Below are positions 1 through 12,000 of a stretch of DNA of 64,000 bases, one piece after another (positions within the stretch are counted from its first letter, which is position 1; each line of letters begins with the position of its first letter). Made by a program: the position numbers and the translations under genes. This stretch comes from Sarcocystis neurona. Lineage: Eukaryota; Apicomplexa; Conoidasida; Eucoccidiorida; Sarcocystidae. The stretch is from assembly GCA_000727475.1 (NCBI GenBank), contig KL647301.1:761023-825022 (forward strand), written 5' to 3'. Below the pieces are notes generated by a model. The model saw only the letters and a list, made by a program, of their open reading frames with translations. It made no database searches and was not told where the DNA came from.

Positions 1-3000
1 TATATATATATATTCCTCACCAGAGTCCCTCTCTAAATATACATATATATACATGTGTGTGAGAAGTGCCATGGCGGGGATCGACGAGACGTGTGCGGCC
101 GCGGTGAAGTCGTCGACGACACCGCCGGTGCGGTTGCAGGAGGCGTGACTTCTTCAGAGGCTAAACGCATCGCCTTCTCAGAAGTGCTGCCCCCGGCTCA
201 TACCGACACGGCGCGCGATGTAGACATGCAGCTGCAGAAAGATATCTCTGGAGAGGTGATTCGGAGATGATTCGCTAACCGGCAGATATCTTCTACCGGC
301 GTCTCCCTGGACATGTGGCACGTGGTCCTGCAGCAGCTGCTGCGGAGCCGCAGGTGGGCCTGCCGGCGCACGGGCGCATGCAGGAGGAGCAGGTGCAGAG
401 GAATGAAATAGAGGAATGACTGCAGAAACTGGGAGGAGCAAGTGCGCTTCAGGCGCGAGACTTACGTCCACGAGGTTCGTCGAACGAGTGGAGCTTCTTG
501 CCTTGCATCTTGATGACGCTGTTGTATAGTGTCTGCAAGCAGAAGCAGCAGCAGCAGGCAGCCGCAGCAGCCGCATGCGTGATGTCGCAGCCATCCCCGC
601 ACCGATATCCTTCGCAGCATAAGCAACAGCGGCAGCACGTCCTCAACAGCACCAGCAGCCCGCTCTCCAGAGCAGCAGCAGCGCGCTTCCAGCAGCGGCG
701 GCAACGGCAGCAGCGCTCCCTCCACAGCACCAGCAACGGCAGCTGTGCGCGCTCTCTCCAGGGCAGCAGCAGCCACACGCTCTCGACAGCAGCAGCAACG
801 CCAGCAGCGCGCAGTCCTAGAGTAGCAGCAGCACGCCGAGCGCGGCAGCAACCGCAGCTGCGCGCTCTCAAGAGCAGCAGCAGCGGGCTCTCAGGAGCAG
901 CAGCAACGGCAGGAGCGCGCTCTCAAGAGCAGCAGGGCTGCGTCCTCCGCAGCAGCAACAGTGCCCATAGGTGGTGCAGCAGCTGCGAGACGTGCGTCCT
1001 GCAGCAGCGCGCACGAGTGCGCACGCCTCCGAAGCGAGTGATGCAGCAGTCTCCTGTCTGACCCAGGAAGGCGTGCTGCTGCTGCAGCGGACATTATTCT
1101 CCCTCCTTCCGGCCGCGGAAAACAGTGTGGCGCTCCGCGCTTCCTTGCCTCGCAGGGAGCAGCAGTGTCTCTTGCAGGCATATCGAAGCAATCTGGGGCG
1201 CACGCGTGTCCCGGGAAAAACGGCAGACCAGGTGCAGAGCAGACACCACAGCACCACGAGCAGGCAGAAAGCAAGCCAGACACATACCCACACACACACA
1301 TGGAGGACAGAGACAGACACGCAGCCAGAAGGATATAACAGCCGGAAGAGAGGAGGGGAGACACAGAGACGAGACAGAGACGAAGAGGGGCAGCGAGGAG
1401 ACACATGGAGGAGACACAGAGGGAGGGGAGACACCGACGGACCGAAGAGAAGGGCGAGGGAGAAGACAGAGCGACGGCGAGGGGGAGAATTGAGAGACGA
1501 GAAACAGCAGTCAGAAGGCAAAGCGGGAGAGCCCATGTACGGCAGGGGACATACGTCGTCCTTGTTGCTGTCTTCCGGAGGAGTGTAGTGCCGCCGTCTC
1601 TCGGTACCGCTGCGAGGCTGGCCGCCGGTGCGCAGGGTGCTGCTGCCGCTGTGACGCGAATTATTTCTTCCCGTCTCCGAAGCTGTCCAGTTTTTCTTCC
1701 ACTCCTGCGCTGCCGAGCGTCCCTGGGCCTCGCCGGCTGCTGCGGCTCCTTTTACTGCAGTGGTGCTGCTGTTGAGGCTGCTGCTGCTGCTCCCGCCACT
1801 GCTGCCGCTGGTCGCCCCGCCGCTGCTGCCCCTGCTCACGCCGCTGCTGCTCTTGCTCCGCGCATGGCCCCTGCTGACGACGCGAGACGGGCGGCTCGCC
1901 CTCAGGGTCCCCTCCGTCGCGACCCTGCGAAACGGCCTGTCCTCCGGCGCAGGAATATCCCTCCTTCCTTCTGCTGTTGCTGCTGCGGCCTCACATGCTT
2001 CCTCGCCGCACTGCTGTTGGCGTCCCTCCGTCCCTCTCCCTCCCCTTCCTCCTCCTGCTGCGTCCGTCCCTGCCTCTCCGGTTTCCGCTCCTTTGTCCGC
2101 GCCGCATGCTGCTGCTGGTCGTTCGCTGCCGCATAAACATTCGCTCCTGTGGGCCACAGGCTCGCACGCGCTTCGGCCCGCATCGGGCCCGCAGCAGGCC
2201 AGCTCATCTGCTGCTGCACCCTGCAGGCTCCAGCTACGCAGACGCGTCCTGCTTTCTCCGGGCAGCACGAACACGCCGTCGTTGTCGTCTCCCCTGTCTC
2301 CGTCTCCGCCCCACGGGGGGCTCAAAGGAAACTCGGCTTCGTTTTCTTCCGCTTTCTTGACGCGTTCTACCTCAGCTTCTTCTGCCGCACCGGAAGCCCA
2401 TGAAGGCGACTGAGGCAAGGACCGAAGAGAGCAATGGGTATGCCGCGGCAGCGGGCCCTGCGGCCGGTTGCCTGGCATCTGCTGCTCCGTCCCCATACCC
2501 TCCTGTTCTTGGCTGTCCTGTTGAAGAGCAGCTACAGCAGCGGACGCCTTCTCTTCCCGTCCACCCGACACACCGTTCGCTCTGTTTCTGTCGCCGCCAG
2601 GAAGGTCGCCGCTCCGCAACGCCTGCAGCGGCGCCTCCTCCTGCTCGCCGCCACCGCCAGCAAAAGGAGGACGGGTTCCGCACTCGTGCTGCAGCGAGGG
2701 GCTGCGGTCGGCGCTGCTGCCGTCCTCGGTAATGTTGGCACTGCCTCCTCGCATGCCCGTAAGTCGTAAGAAGTCTCGGAAGCTGTGTCGGATCAATTTG
2801 CCGCCTTCGCTTCTCCGCACTGCTGCTGCGACCCACGCCGCGAGCCGATCAGGCGACTGGACAGCCTCTCGGAAGGTCGGATGTGCCTGCTCTGCCGCTT
2901 CTTCCTTCTCCCCTCCCGTGTCGCTTCCTTGTGCTGCTGCTTTTCTCGACGCTGTGCCTCCTGTAGCTGTTCTCTCTCTGCCTCTGCTGCAAGATCTCGA

Positions 3001-6000
3001 ACCAGAAGACGCAACCCGGCTGCCAGGTCGCCTGCTTGCGGGACTGCTGCTGCAGCTGCTGCTTGTGCTGCCGCCACTTTCCGACTCTTCGCCGGAAGGC
3101 GGCCCTGCTTTATGGACGGACGCCTGCACGAGTGCGGCGGCGCCTCCTCCGCGTTCTCCTGCTCCCCCAAAAGCCCTGTCAGCAGCAGCAGCAGAATCGT
3201 ACCACCCGTCCGCACTGCCACCAGCTGGCAAGGCAGCAGGGACGATCTGCGGCTCGGGGGAAGAGGACGAAGATTTTCTGTCCTCTGCCGGTGCCTGCTG
3301 CTGCGGACTCGCCGGCAGCTGCCCGCTGCCAGGCTGCCCGTCCTCCCAGGACGCCTCCTCCGCTTCTTCCCTCTGCATCAGCTCCAGAGTCCACAGCTGC
3401 ATGCCAGAAAAAGGCGCAGCAGCAGCACGTCCACGACAGCGGCACCATGAAACACATCGAGAGAGAGAATAGAACGGGAACTCACATACGTAGTCTACCC
3501 AAAAGGGTCTTCCGGAAAGAGGAACCTGTGCGTCAACCTCCATATCTCTCTGTCGCTCTGCTTTGTCTTTTTCTCCGTAAACAGAGACATGCGGACTTAT
3601 ATACAGAGACAGGAAGATGAAGAAAAATCGAAAGTCACACCTGTTCTGCACAAGTGTGTGGGGTAGAACGTAGGCGTCCCGCGCCGTCTCCGCCTATCCT
3701 CCGGTCTCCGGACCCCTCCGTGAATCGACCCACGGCACACACGCAGCGAGACACACCGCGGCAGCCTTTTCGAAAGCAAGCCACCACCTGCGCAGACGTG
3801 AAAACGTGGTGAATCGCATTCCCCCCACACTCGCACGGAACGTTTTTGACGACCCGACACCGGTGGCTCCCTGTGTCGCTGTGTATCCCCCCTACATCCC
3901 TGCTGCTGGAGACGACGCAGGAGCCTAACACTCCGAAGAACCTCCGCACACACTTTTCTTCTCCCTTCTTGGCTTCGCTCTACGGACACCGAAGTTCTTC
4001 GAGTTTCGCGAAGTAGGCGTCACACATGTGGAAATGTACCTACGGAAGACACGAAGTCTGCAGCGACGCGGCTGCATGCAGCTGCGGGCCACAAGGCCAG
4101 CTGCAATACACGTCGACACGTCCACATATATATAGAGAGAGCTAGAATCCCGCATGGAGATATGCAGGTATATGCATACATATTATATATACGTTATATG
4201 CATGTGCATGCAGGCAAAACCACAGAGGCACCAATACATACACATATATGTGCACACGCGTATACCGCTGTGCTTACAGCAAGTTCCTACATACATACCT
4301 TCATACAAAGTTCTATCATATATATCTGCGCGCGTCTATAAAAAGTTCGTCCTTGTCCCCGTGCACGGCAGCACAGCAGAGAAACGACGAAAAGAAGAAG
4401 TCGGAATGTAGGCAGATGAGCAATACACCACCAAACACACCCGTATAAAGCCACCGAAAGATATATACATACAATCCCACGTACACCTACACGCGTCTAC
4501 ATCAACATATACATATATATATGTGTGGATATCTACACATATATATATACAGAGAGAGAGAGAGACAAATATGTATACACGCGTCTACATGCATATATAC
4601 ATATATATATATATATTATAGATATTTATACATACACATATGCAGAGACACATCCACACATTTACACATAGACGTGAGAAGTTATATATGTGAAGCAGTG
4701 GAGGAGAAGAGGCGAGAAGATATATTTACATTTATGTCCTCCTCGTCACCCTCTTCGACGTAGTCCCCGGCGTCGTCGATAATTTTCCCTTTGACGATGA
4801 ACATTCCCCGTAATTCCTCCGGTGACGGCGTCGACGTCAAGCTGCCTGCACGCCGATGATTTTTTGCACGCGTTTGCAGACACAGAAGCAGCAGCAGCAG
4901 CGGCAGGACAGTGGCAGCAGCGGCAGGACAGCGGCAGCAGAGCCACACAGCCACCGCATTTACATGTGCAGCAAAACGTTTTGCGCAGCGCGCAGCTCAA
5001 CCCCGTTCACGTGCCATCAACGCCTCTACCCACATACGGCTATATATATATGCACATATATATTTATATCCATTCATCTGCCTCTCTCTCTTGTTGTATG
5101 CATATATATACACACACACAAAGCAGCAGATGCACGGCACCTAAGAAAGCAAATCTACTCGCCCCCTCGCAGCCAGAGAGACACACACATACATACTGGC
5201 AGGAACCCTGCTCGGGCTATCTGCTGCTGACACGGAGCTCTACACGAAGAAAGCGAGGAGTTCCAGCTGTCGTCCAGACTGCCTTACATTGTCGTTTCCT
5301 ACACAGTTCAATCCGTATATCACTCAAGACACGCCTGTGCAAATGTATAAATCTGTATATGTACGGTTGTCTCTATATATATACTTGTGTGGGGGCGCAC
5401 ATGCAGGGGTGCTTGTACACACGAAGTGGTAACCACCTCCGAAGACGCGTGGCTTTCACACTTCCCATACATCTACACACGTACGCCAAAACGTTTTCAC
5501 CAGTCGAATACATACACACATATATATATACACGCACACATACATGCATATATATATATACACATATACAAGGATATACATTTACATATATATAGATATA
5601 TATATATATATATATATGTATACACGGTGAAGGGACGTACGGTGTTTGCCTTGGTTATCGATGCAGGGTCACTTACCCACTTCCAGTCTCTATACACAAA
5701 CAAATGCATGCATATATACACATATATATATGTATAGATTCACTTCGACGTCGTACACAAAGATACCTGGGTGCATGCATATATTATATTTATATGAGCA
5801 AGTATGCAGGTGTTTCTCCGGTGTGTGTTTGAGCCAAGATGAGTAGGATGAAAGCGCAGCTGCCTACTGGGTTGATATAGTTTGTCCTTGAGAATTTCTT
5901 GAAGAATTTCTGCGATGCGCCTTCGTTGTTTTCGATGGCAATGCATCTCGAGGGACAAAACGATGGGGAGTGTGGAGCGCTGCAGTCCAGAGAACAGCAA

Positions 6001-9000
6001 GACCAGAGAAAGAGGCACAGCCATACACACATATGTGTATATATGCATGCATTTGTTTGTGCAGAGGTCCCTATAAGAGTAGAAGCTCCACCACCCCCCC
6101 GAGACGGAGACGGAGAAGAAACGACGGCGCAAGGAGGTGCAGCCGAAGAAGCGAAGACCAGAGCAGATTCCGTATTCAGTGTCATAATACTCAATGGAGG
6201 ATACATAGTCCAGCCCACACCATCGTCTATATTTGGTTAGTTCTTCAAGCGAGCCTTTTAACATTTTATACTTCATACATTTCATAGAATGTCTACTATG
6301 GTTGTCGAAAGGAAGGGAGACGGCAGAGGGGGCAGACGGATAATAAACGCAGAGACGAGACAGCGGGAGGGAGACGGGAAGAGACAGACGGAGACAGAGG
6401 GAGACGGCAGCAACGTGCAACCCCGCGAGACGCACTCGAGCGCGGGCAGCAGCCGCCCTCCCTCTGCCCCATGCGCGCGCGTGGCGCAGCAGCAGCAGCA
6501 GCGGCCGAGATCAGGCAGGCGCTGCAGCAGCAGCAAGCGAGACGGCCGCAACACAAGCAGAGACAGCCGCAGCCCCAGGGTTCGACTCTTTGGAGAGTTG
6601 AAGCGGCAGAAGCCGTAGCGAGACGCTGGAGAAGCAGCAGCAGGGGGACGGTCGAAGGAGCAGCGCAGCGGAGCAGCAGGTTCGCAGAACAGCAGCCGCA
6701 TGCGCCTTCAGCAGCAGAGGCAAACCTCGTGGGAAGTGCAGCAGCATGCCCTCTCTCGACAGCAGCTGCGGCACACAGCAACAGCGGAACGGCACTCGCC
6801 CAGTCCGAGGCGCGATTGCTCATCCAGGGGGTAGGACAGCAAGGAGGATAGACCCGGAAGACAAATATTGATAAAAAGGAGTCAACGAAGCGTCTGGTGG
6901 CCGCTGCTGCTGTGCTGCTGTGCTCCGCGGAGATACACCGGCAGCAACAGCACGCACGGGTAGTAGCTATTCCACTTTTACACGCTACAGGAGACACGAC
7001 GTCAGATACACAGAACTCTGGCTTTCTCTGCGCGAGCTTGCACGACTCGTCTACGGACGACAGAAGCAGCGCAGCCACACAGCAGCAGCAGCCGCAAGAG
7101 CAGCTCAGCTACAGTACCAACTGTTGCAGCAGCAGCAACAGGAGCAGCAGGAAGAGCACCAGGAGGAGGAGCAGCCCGGCAACGGGAGCAGGAGCAGAAG
7201 TGGCGCCAGCAGCAAGAGAAAGAGCAGAAGCAGCAGCAACAGCAGGAGAAGGCGGACGGCGACCTGCAGCCGGCGCAGCGGCAGGGGGCAGAGGCTAAGC
7301 AGCAAGAGCAGCAGCACGAGCGGGAGGAAGGCGCGCGGTGCTGTGGCCAATACCTGGAAGCCGTAGTTGGCACAGGCCTTGATGACGTCCCGGAAGGGAA
7401 TTCCTGTAGTTACTGCGTAGCCCCCTACCCCATGGAATATAACAGGTTCATCGCCCGGGCCGTCCCAGCAGTCGAGCTCCACACACCGCGTGCCCTCCAG
7501 CAGCACATCGATGTACTGCCCGACCATAGACTTGCTGGCGATCTGTAACGGGGAGACATAAAGAAATACAGACAGCGAGACAGACACACAGAAAGTACAT
7601 GTCTCCTCCGATGGCACACACGTAAAAACAGGGAGACACACACAGAGAAACACGTGGAGCAGCAGCAGACAGCAGAGACACGGATAATAGCGACAGACAC
7701 ACGCGTACAGACCAAGGCATTGCCTGAAAATGACGCCCATATAAGACGCACGTGTGGAAAAGGCCTTGCAGGGGGGACGAGGAGGAGGCCCGGGGGCCGA
7801 GGAGGACGCGCAAGGAGGGGGAGACACCACCGCTCTCGCAGAACAGGACGGAGGAAAACAGGAGCAGCAGGAGTGGACGATGTACGTAGGAAGACGAAGA
7901 AGCGGACCGAAGACGAAAACGAAGAGGGCACAGCGTGAGAGGCTGCTGGTGGCAGCAGCAGAGGAGGACGCTGGAAAGGAGGAGAGGAAGGGGCAGAGAG
8001 AGGCGAGGAAGGCATCCGGAGCGACGGAGAAAGACAAAGCCCGGAGAGGGGTGGGCTGGGTATGAGGAAACTGCTCCTCACCTGGTCACCTATTAAGTAC
8101 GTGTTGTGAGAAGAATTGATCCAGTACTCGCTGAAGGGTCTGGTCATGTCTTGGTAGACGACTGCCTTTCTCGGATCCATGATCGAGTTGACAGTCGAGC
8201 AAAGGTAGCTGCCCAACACCATCACCGATATTTGTAAACTCTGCTGCAGCAGCAGCAACAGCAGCAGCACCGGCAGGAACGGAAGCACAGCCTCAGGAGC
8301 AGGAATGCGCAGCAGCAGCAGCGGCAGCGGCGGCAGCGGCAGCAACAGCAGCAGCGGCAGCAGCAGCAGCAGCGGCAGCGGCAGCAACAGCAGCAGGGGC
8401 AGCAGCAGCACTGCAGCAGCAGCACCTGCAGCGGCACACGGGTGGCCGCCGCAGCAGAAAGGACGAGAAAGGAGCTGTAGCAGAGAGGCAGCAGGATATG
8501 GAACAGTGCAGCTGCAAGGACGGCAGCACAGTCGTCGGAGCGGGAAACGTCCCAGAAGCAGCATCAGGAAGGGAAGCAGCAGTAGCGTATGGACTGCAGC
8601 AGACGCCGTGCAGCAAGAACGGCAACAGCCCAGCGCGGGGAGAAAGGGCAGCGGGTGACGGGAGAACGAACAGCCGCGAGAACAGCGCCACCAGCAGAAC
8701 GCGTGCAGCAGCAGCAGCAGGCGTGGCAGCAGCGGATGCAGGAACATTGCGACAAAATCAGAAGATCGGCAGCAGCGTCACCTGCAGCAGCAGGTGTAAT
8801 AGCAGCAGAAGCACGGTGTGCAACAGCAGCAGCAAAACAGCTGGACCCGAAGGAGACGAAGGCAAGAGAAGAAGCAAAAAGGAAATTCGCAGGCGCAGCA
8901 GGAGCGGGAGCAGCAGCAGCAGCAGCTCATCAAAAACGCCGGCAGCAACAACCGCAGACCCGCAGCAGCAGCACACCGACGCAAAACAACAGCAGCAGCA

Positions 9001-12000
9001 GCAGACGCAAGCAGCAAGCTCCATTTGAATACGAGTAGCTGCAGAGCACCAGCAGCCCTCACACCAACTGCGAAGGTCATGCAGCACCTGCACACCAGCA
9101 ATACTCTGCGTCGTCGTCGCGGCAACAACCGCACGGCCAGCGCGCGCGCAGCGGCAGCGGCGACAGCAGAGAGCAGCAACAGTCGCGCAGCGCACCCAGC
9201 AGCAGCAGCAGCGGTACCACAAGGCGAACCAACTAAAAGGCGCCCCCGCAGCACAAGGCAACAGCAGCAGCAGCCCGGTATGACGGGTCGGACGACGCAG
9301 ACCATGAGCGGCAGCAGCGACGCCGACCTGCGTGGAGGCGCAGCTCGGCGCAGCGCAGCCTTCAAGGACCCGCAGGAAATTCCAACAGGAGACGGGGCGT
9401 GGTGCATGCAAGCACCTATTTGTACAGATATATACAGGCGGACAATATTGCAGTGGAAAGTATTTGTATAGCTCTAGCGTTTCGTGGTAAGCTGTTACGC
9501 AAGAAGATTAAGCAAAGGCAGATGGCCAGGCGATCGAGGACTCACTGAGAAGCTTCTGTTGCATGCGGAAGGGGCAGGGAGGCAGCCTGCCATGTACAGA
9601 CACTGCTGCTTCCACGTCTACGCAGCTGGGAGGACCACAGACGGATATCAGAGGGGACAGCAGAAGAAAGAATCATCGCTCACTCCGTCCCGTGCTCCTA
9701 TATAGAGCGACTTAAACTCCTGCAACTCATGTTCAAGCGCATCGTCCCAGACGTGCTGCACCTTCTCTAGGAAGCTGCGGAAACCTGGGCAGAAGCACCA
9801 ACAGTAGCAGCAGGAACACGAGCAGCAGGTGTGGAGCAGCAACACCGGCATGCGGTGGGGAAGAGGTGCGAAAACGGGGAAAGCAGCAGGCAACAGGACG
9901 ACGAGGTGTCACAGCAGGACCGCGAGAGGAGCAGCGGGAGGAACAGCAGCAGCAGGAAGAACAACAACAGCAGCACCAAGTGGGGGGCAGCAACAGCAGC
10001 AGCCCAGAACGAGGCGTCACAGCAGAGCAGCAGGAGGAGAAAAAGAACAACGACCTCGCAGCTCAGGCAGGTATCGCAGAAGTGAGAGTCAACCGCGGAG
10101 CGGTCAAACGCTCGCAGCAGCAGCAGGGGTTGCGGGAAGAGCAGCGGTAGCAGCACAAGCAGCACAACAGCAGGCTGCAGAGAACGTCGACGCAACACCG
10201 GCAGTAGCAGCAGGGACCAGCTGCAACAATAGAGGCAGGAAGAGCGGCGAGAAAGGCAGAACAGCAGGTGCAGCGGTATTCTTGCCGAGTGCGCTACCCT
10301 GAACAACATTCTGAACGACAAGTGCGGTGGGGCAGCAACAGCAGAGATGAACAAGGAACTGCAGGAAGCCGAGGACACGCAGAAACAGCAGCTGCAGCCC
10401 TAGCAACAGCAGCACGCTGCAGCAGCGCCCCAGGGGGGAGAGAGATCCCGCAGCAGCTGCTGCAGCAGAAAAAAAAGGAGGGGCAGACAAGCAACGGCGA
10501 CTGCTGAACAGCGCAAGACGAACAGAAACACAAACTTGCAACGACAGCAGCAGACGCTCGCCAGCAGCATCGGAAAAGGTACACGAAGAAGCGGCGGCAC
10601 GCTGAAAAGGAGGCAGTCACAGCAGTCGCAGCAGCAGCGGCAGTCGCAGCAGCGGCAGCATCCGCAGCAGCAACAGTAGGATCTGCAGCACCCGCAGCAG
10701 ACGGGCGGCGGTGGAAGCACAGGAGAAGCAAAACGAAGCGGGGCAGAGAAGAGGACGCGCCGCCGCAGCAGAATCACTCACCCGCCTCGGTCATATAATC
10801 CGTCCCCTTCTCTCTGTACGCGTCGAAGTATAGATCAATCACGTGCGGCTGCAGCAGCTCCCGAGCCAGCTGCAGCAACTCGCAGAATTCACAGCAGCCA
10901 GAGCCTGGCGTTCTTGTCTCAGACAAACATCCAGCAGCAGGACCCGCCAACGCCCAGCGGCGAGGCGTCAACCCCACAAGGACGAAGAGAAGAAGCAAAC
11001 ACAGCAGCCGTAGCAGCAACATCATCACCAGACAACCCGCAGCGGCAGCGCCTGTAGCAGTGGCACCACACAAGACGAAGAGAAAACATTGCCGCAGAAG
11101 AAGCGGCAGCACCAGCAGCGGCAGCACCAGCACGGCAGCACCAGCAGCAAAGCATCTGCAGCACCTGCAGCAGGAGCAGCAGGGCGGAAGCCCACCAGCA
11201 GCAACAGCGGACAGGAGGAGCCCAACCGCACGACTCGTGCTCCACCAGAGGCACCAGTGACCCGAAGTGGGGGGACTGCAGCAGCAGCAGCAGCAGTGCC
11301 AGCGCAAGGACACACTGAGCAACTTTTCTCTTCTTATATACTCCTTCCCTAGACGTCCCATCTTCCCTCCGCTCATCACCATCCTTCACAGCGTCCCCAC
11401 TTCCACGGGCGGTGCAAGCACTGGGAGCACAGCGGCGTGGACGGCAACAGCGAAAGCCGAACAGGAGACGAGACGGCGACAAGACGAGAATACCCACCTC
11501 CTGGAATTCACGCGCGCCGATGGCTCCACGTTTCGCCACGTCGTGTTTATCAAAAACTTCGCGCAGTTGAACTTCATCAGTGACCAACTCGGCATCTGCA
11601 AGTACGCGGAACGCCTCGGAGAAGTCCACCAGGTCCCCTGCGCCACCCGAGTAGCACACCAGCAGCAGCAGCAGTGAGAGCAGCAGCGACAGTGATCATA
11701 ACAGCAACAGCAGCAGTAACGGCAGCAGCAACGGTGAAAGCAGCAGCAACAGCAGCAATTTTACCAGCAGCTCGAGTGACAGCAGCAACACGGGCAACCA
11801 CAGCAACCAAAGCAATGAAAGCTGCAGCAACGCAGCAATTAGTAACAGCAGCAACAGGGACAATCATAGCAGCAGGAGTGAAAACAGCAACAGCAGCACT
11901 CATAGCAGCAGCAGGAGCAGCAACTACAGCAGCGGCAATCATAGCAGCAGCAGCAGCAACGAAGGCAGCAACAGCGGCAATCATAGCAGCAGCACCAGCA

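Noticed and set aside
3635..3949. 104-codon minus-strand Cys-rich frame
   Set aside because: It lies between the X-domain exon ending 4730 and the linker exon starting 3396, which join directly in phase 0; no strong splice sites.
4682..4729. Continuation of the X-domain exon past 4730
   Set aside because: A GTAAAT donor at 4729 precedes microsatellite; the frame beyond adds only a short Ser-rich tail.
5990..6435. Minus-strand segment reading [18 protein letters not shown]
   Set aside because: It looks protein-like but lies in the intron between two X-domain exons that join exactly as the family requires.
6565..6600. GGGTTCGACTC resembling a tRNA T-loop
   Set aside because: No matching acceptor stem, D-arm or anticodon arm within 90 bases on either strand.
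8222..9471. Long Gln/Ser/Ala or Leu/Cys frames on both strands
   Set aside because: Products of the trinucleotide tract, open in several frames at once.
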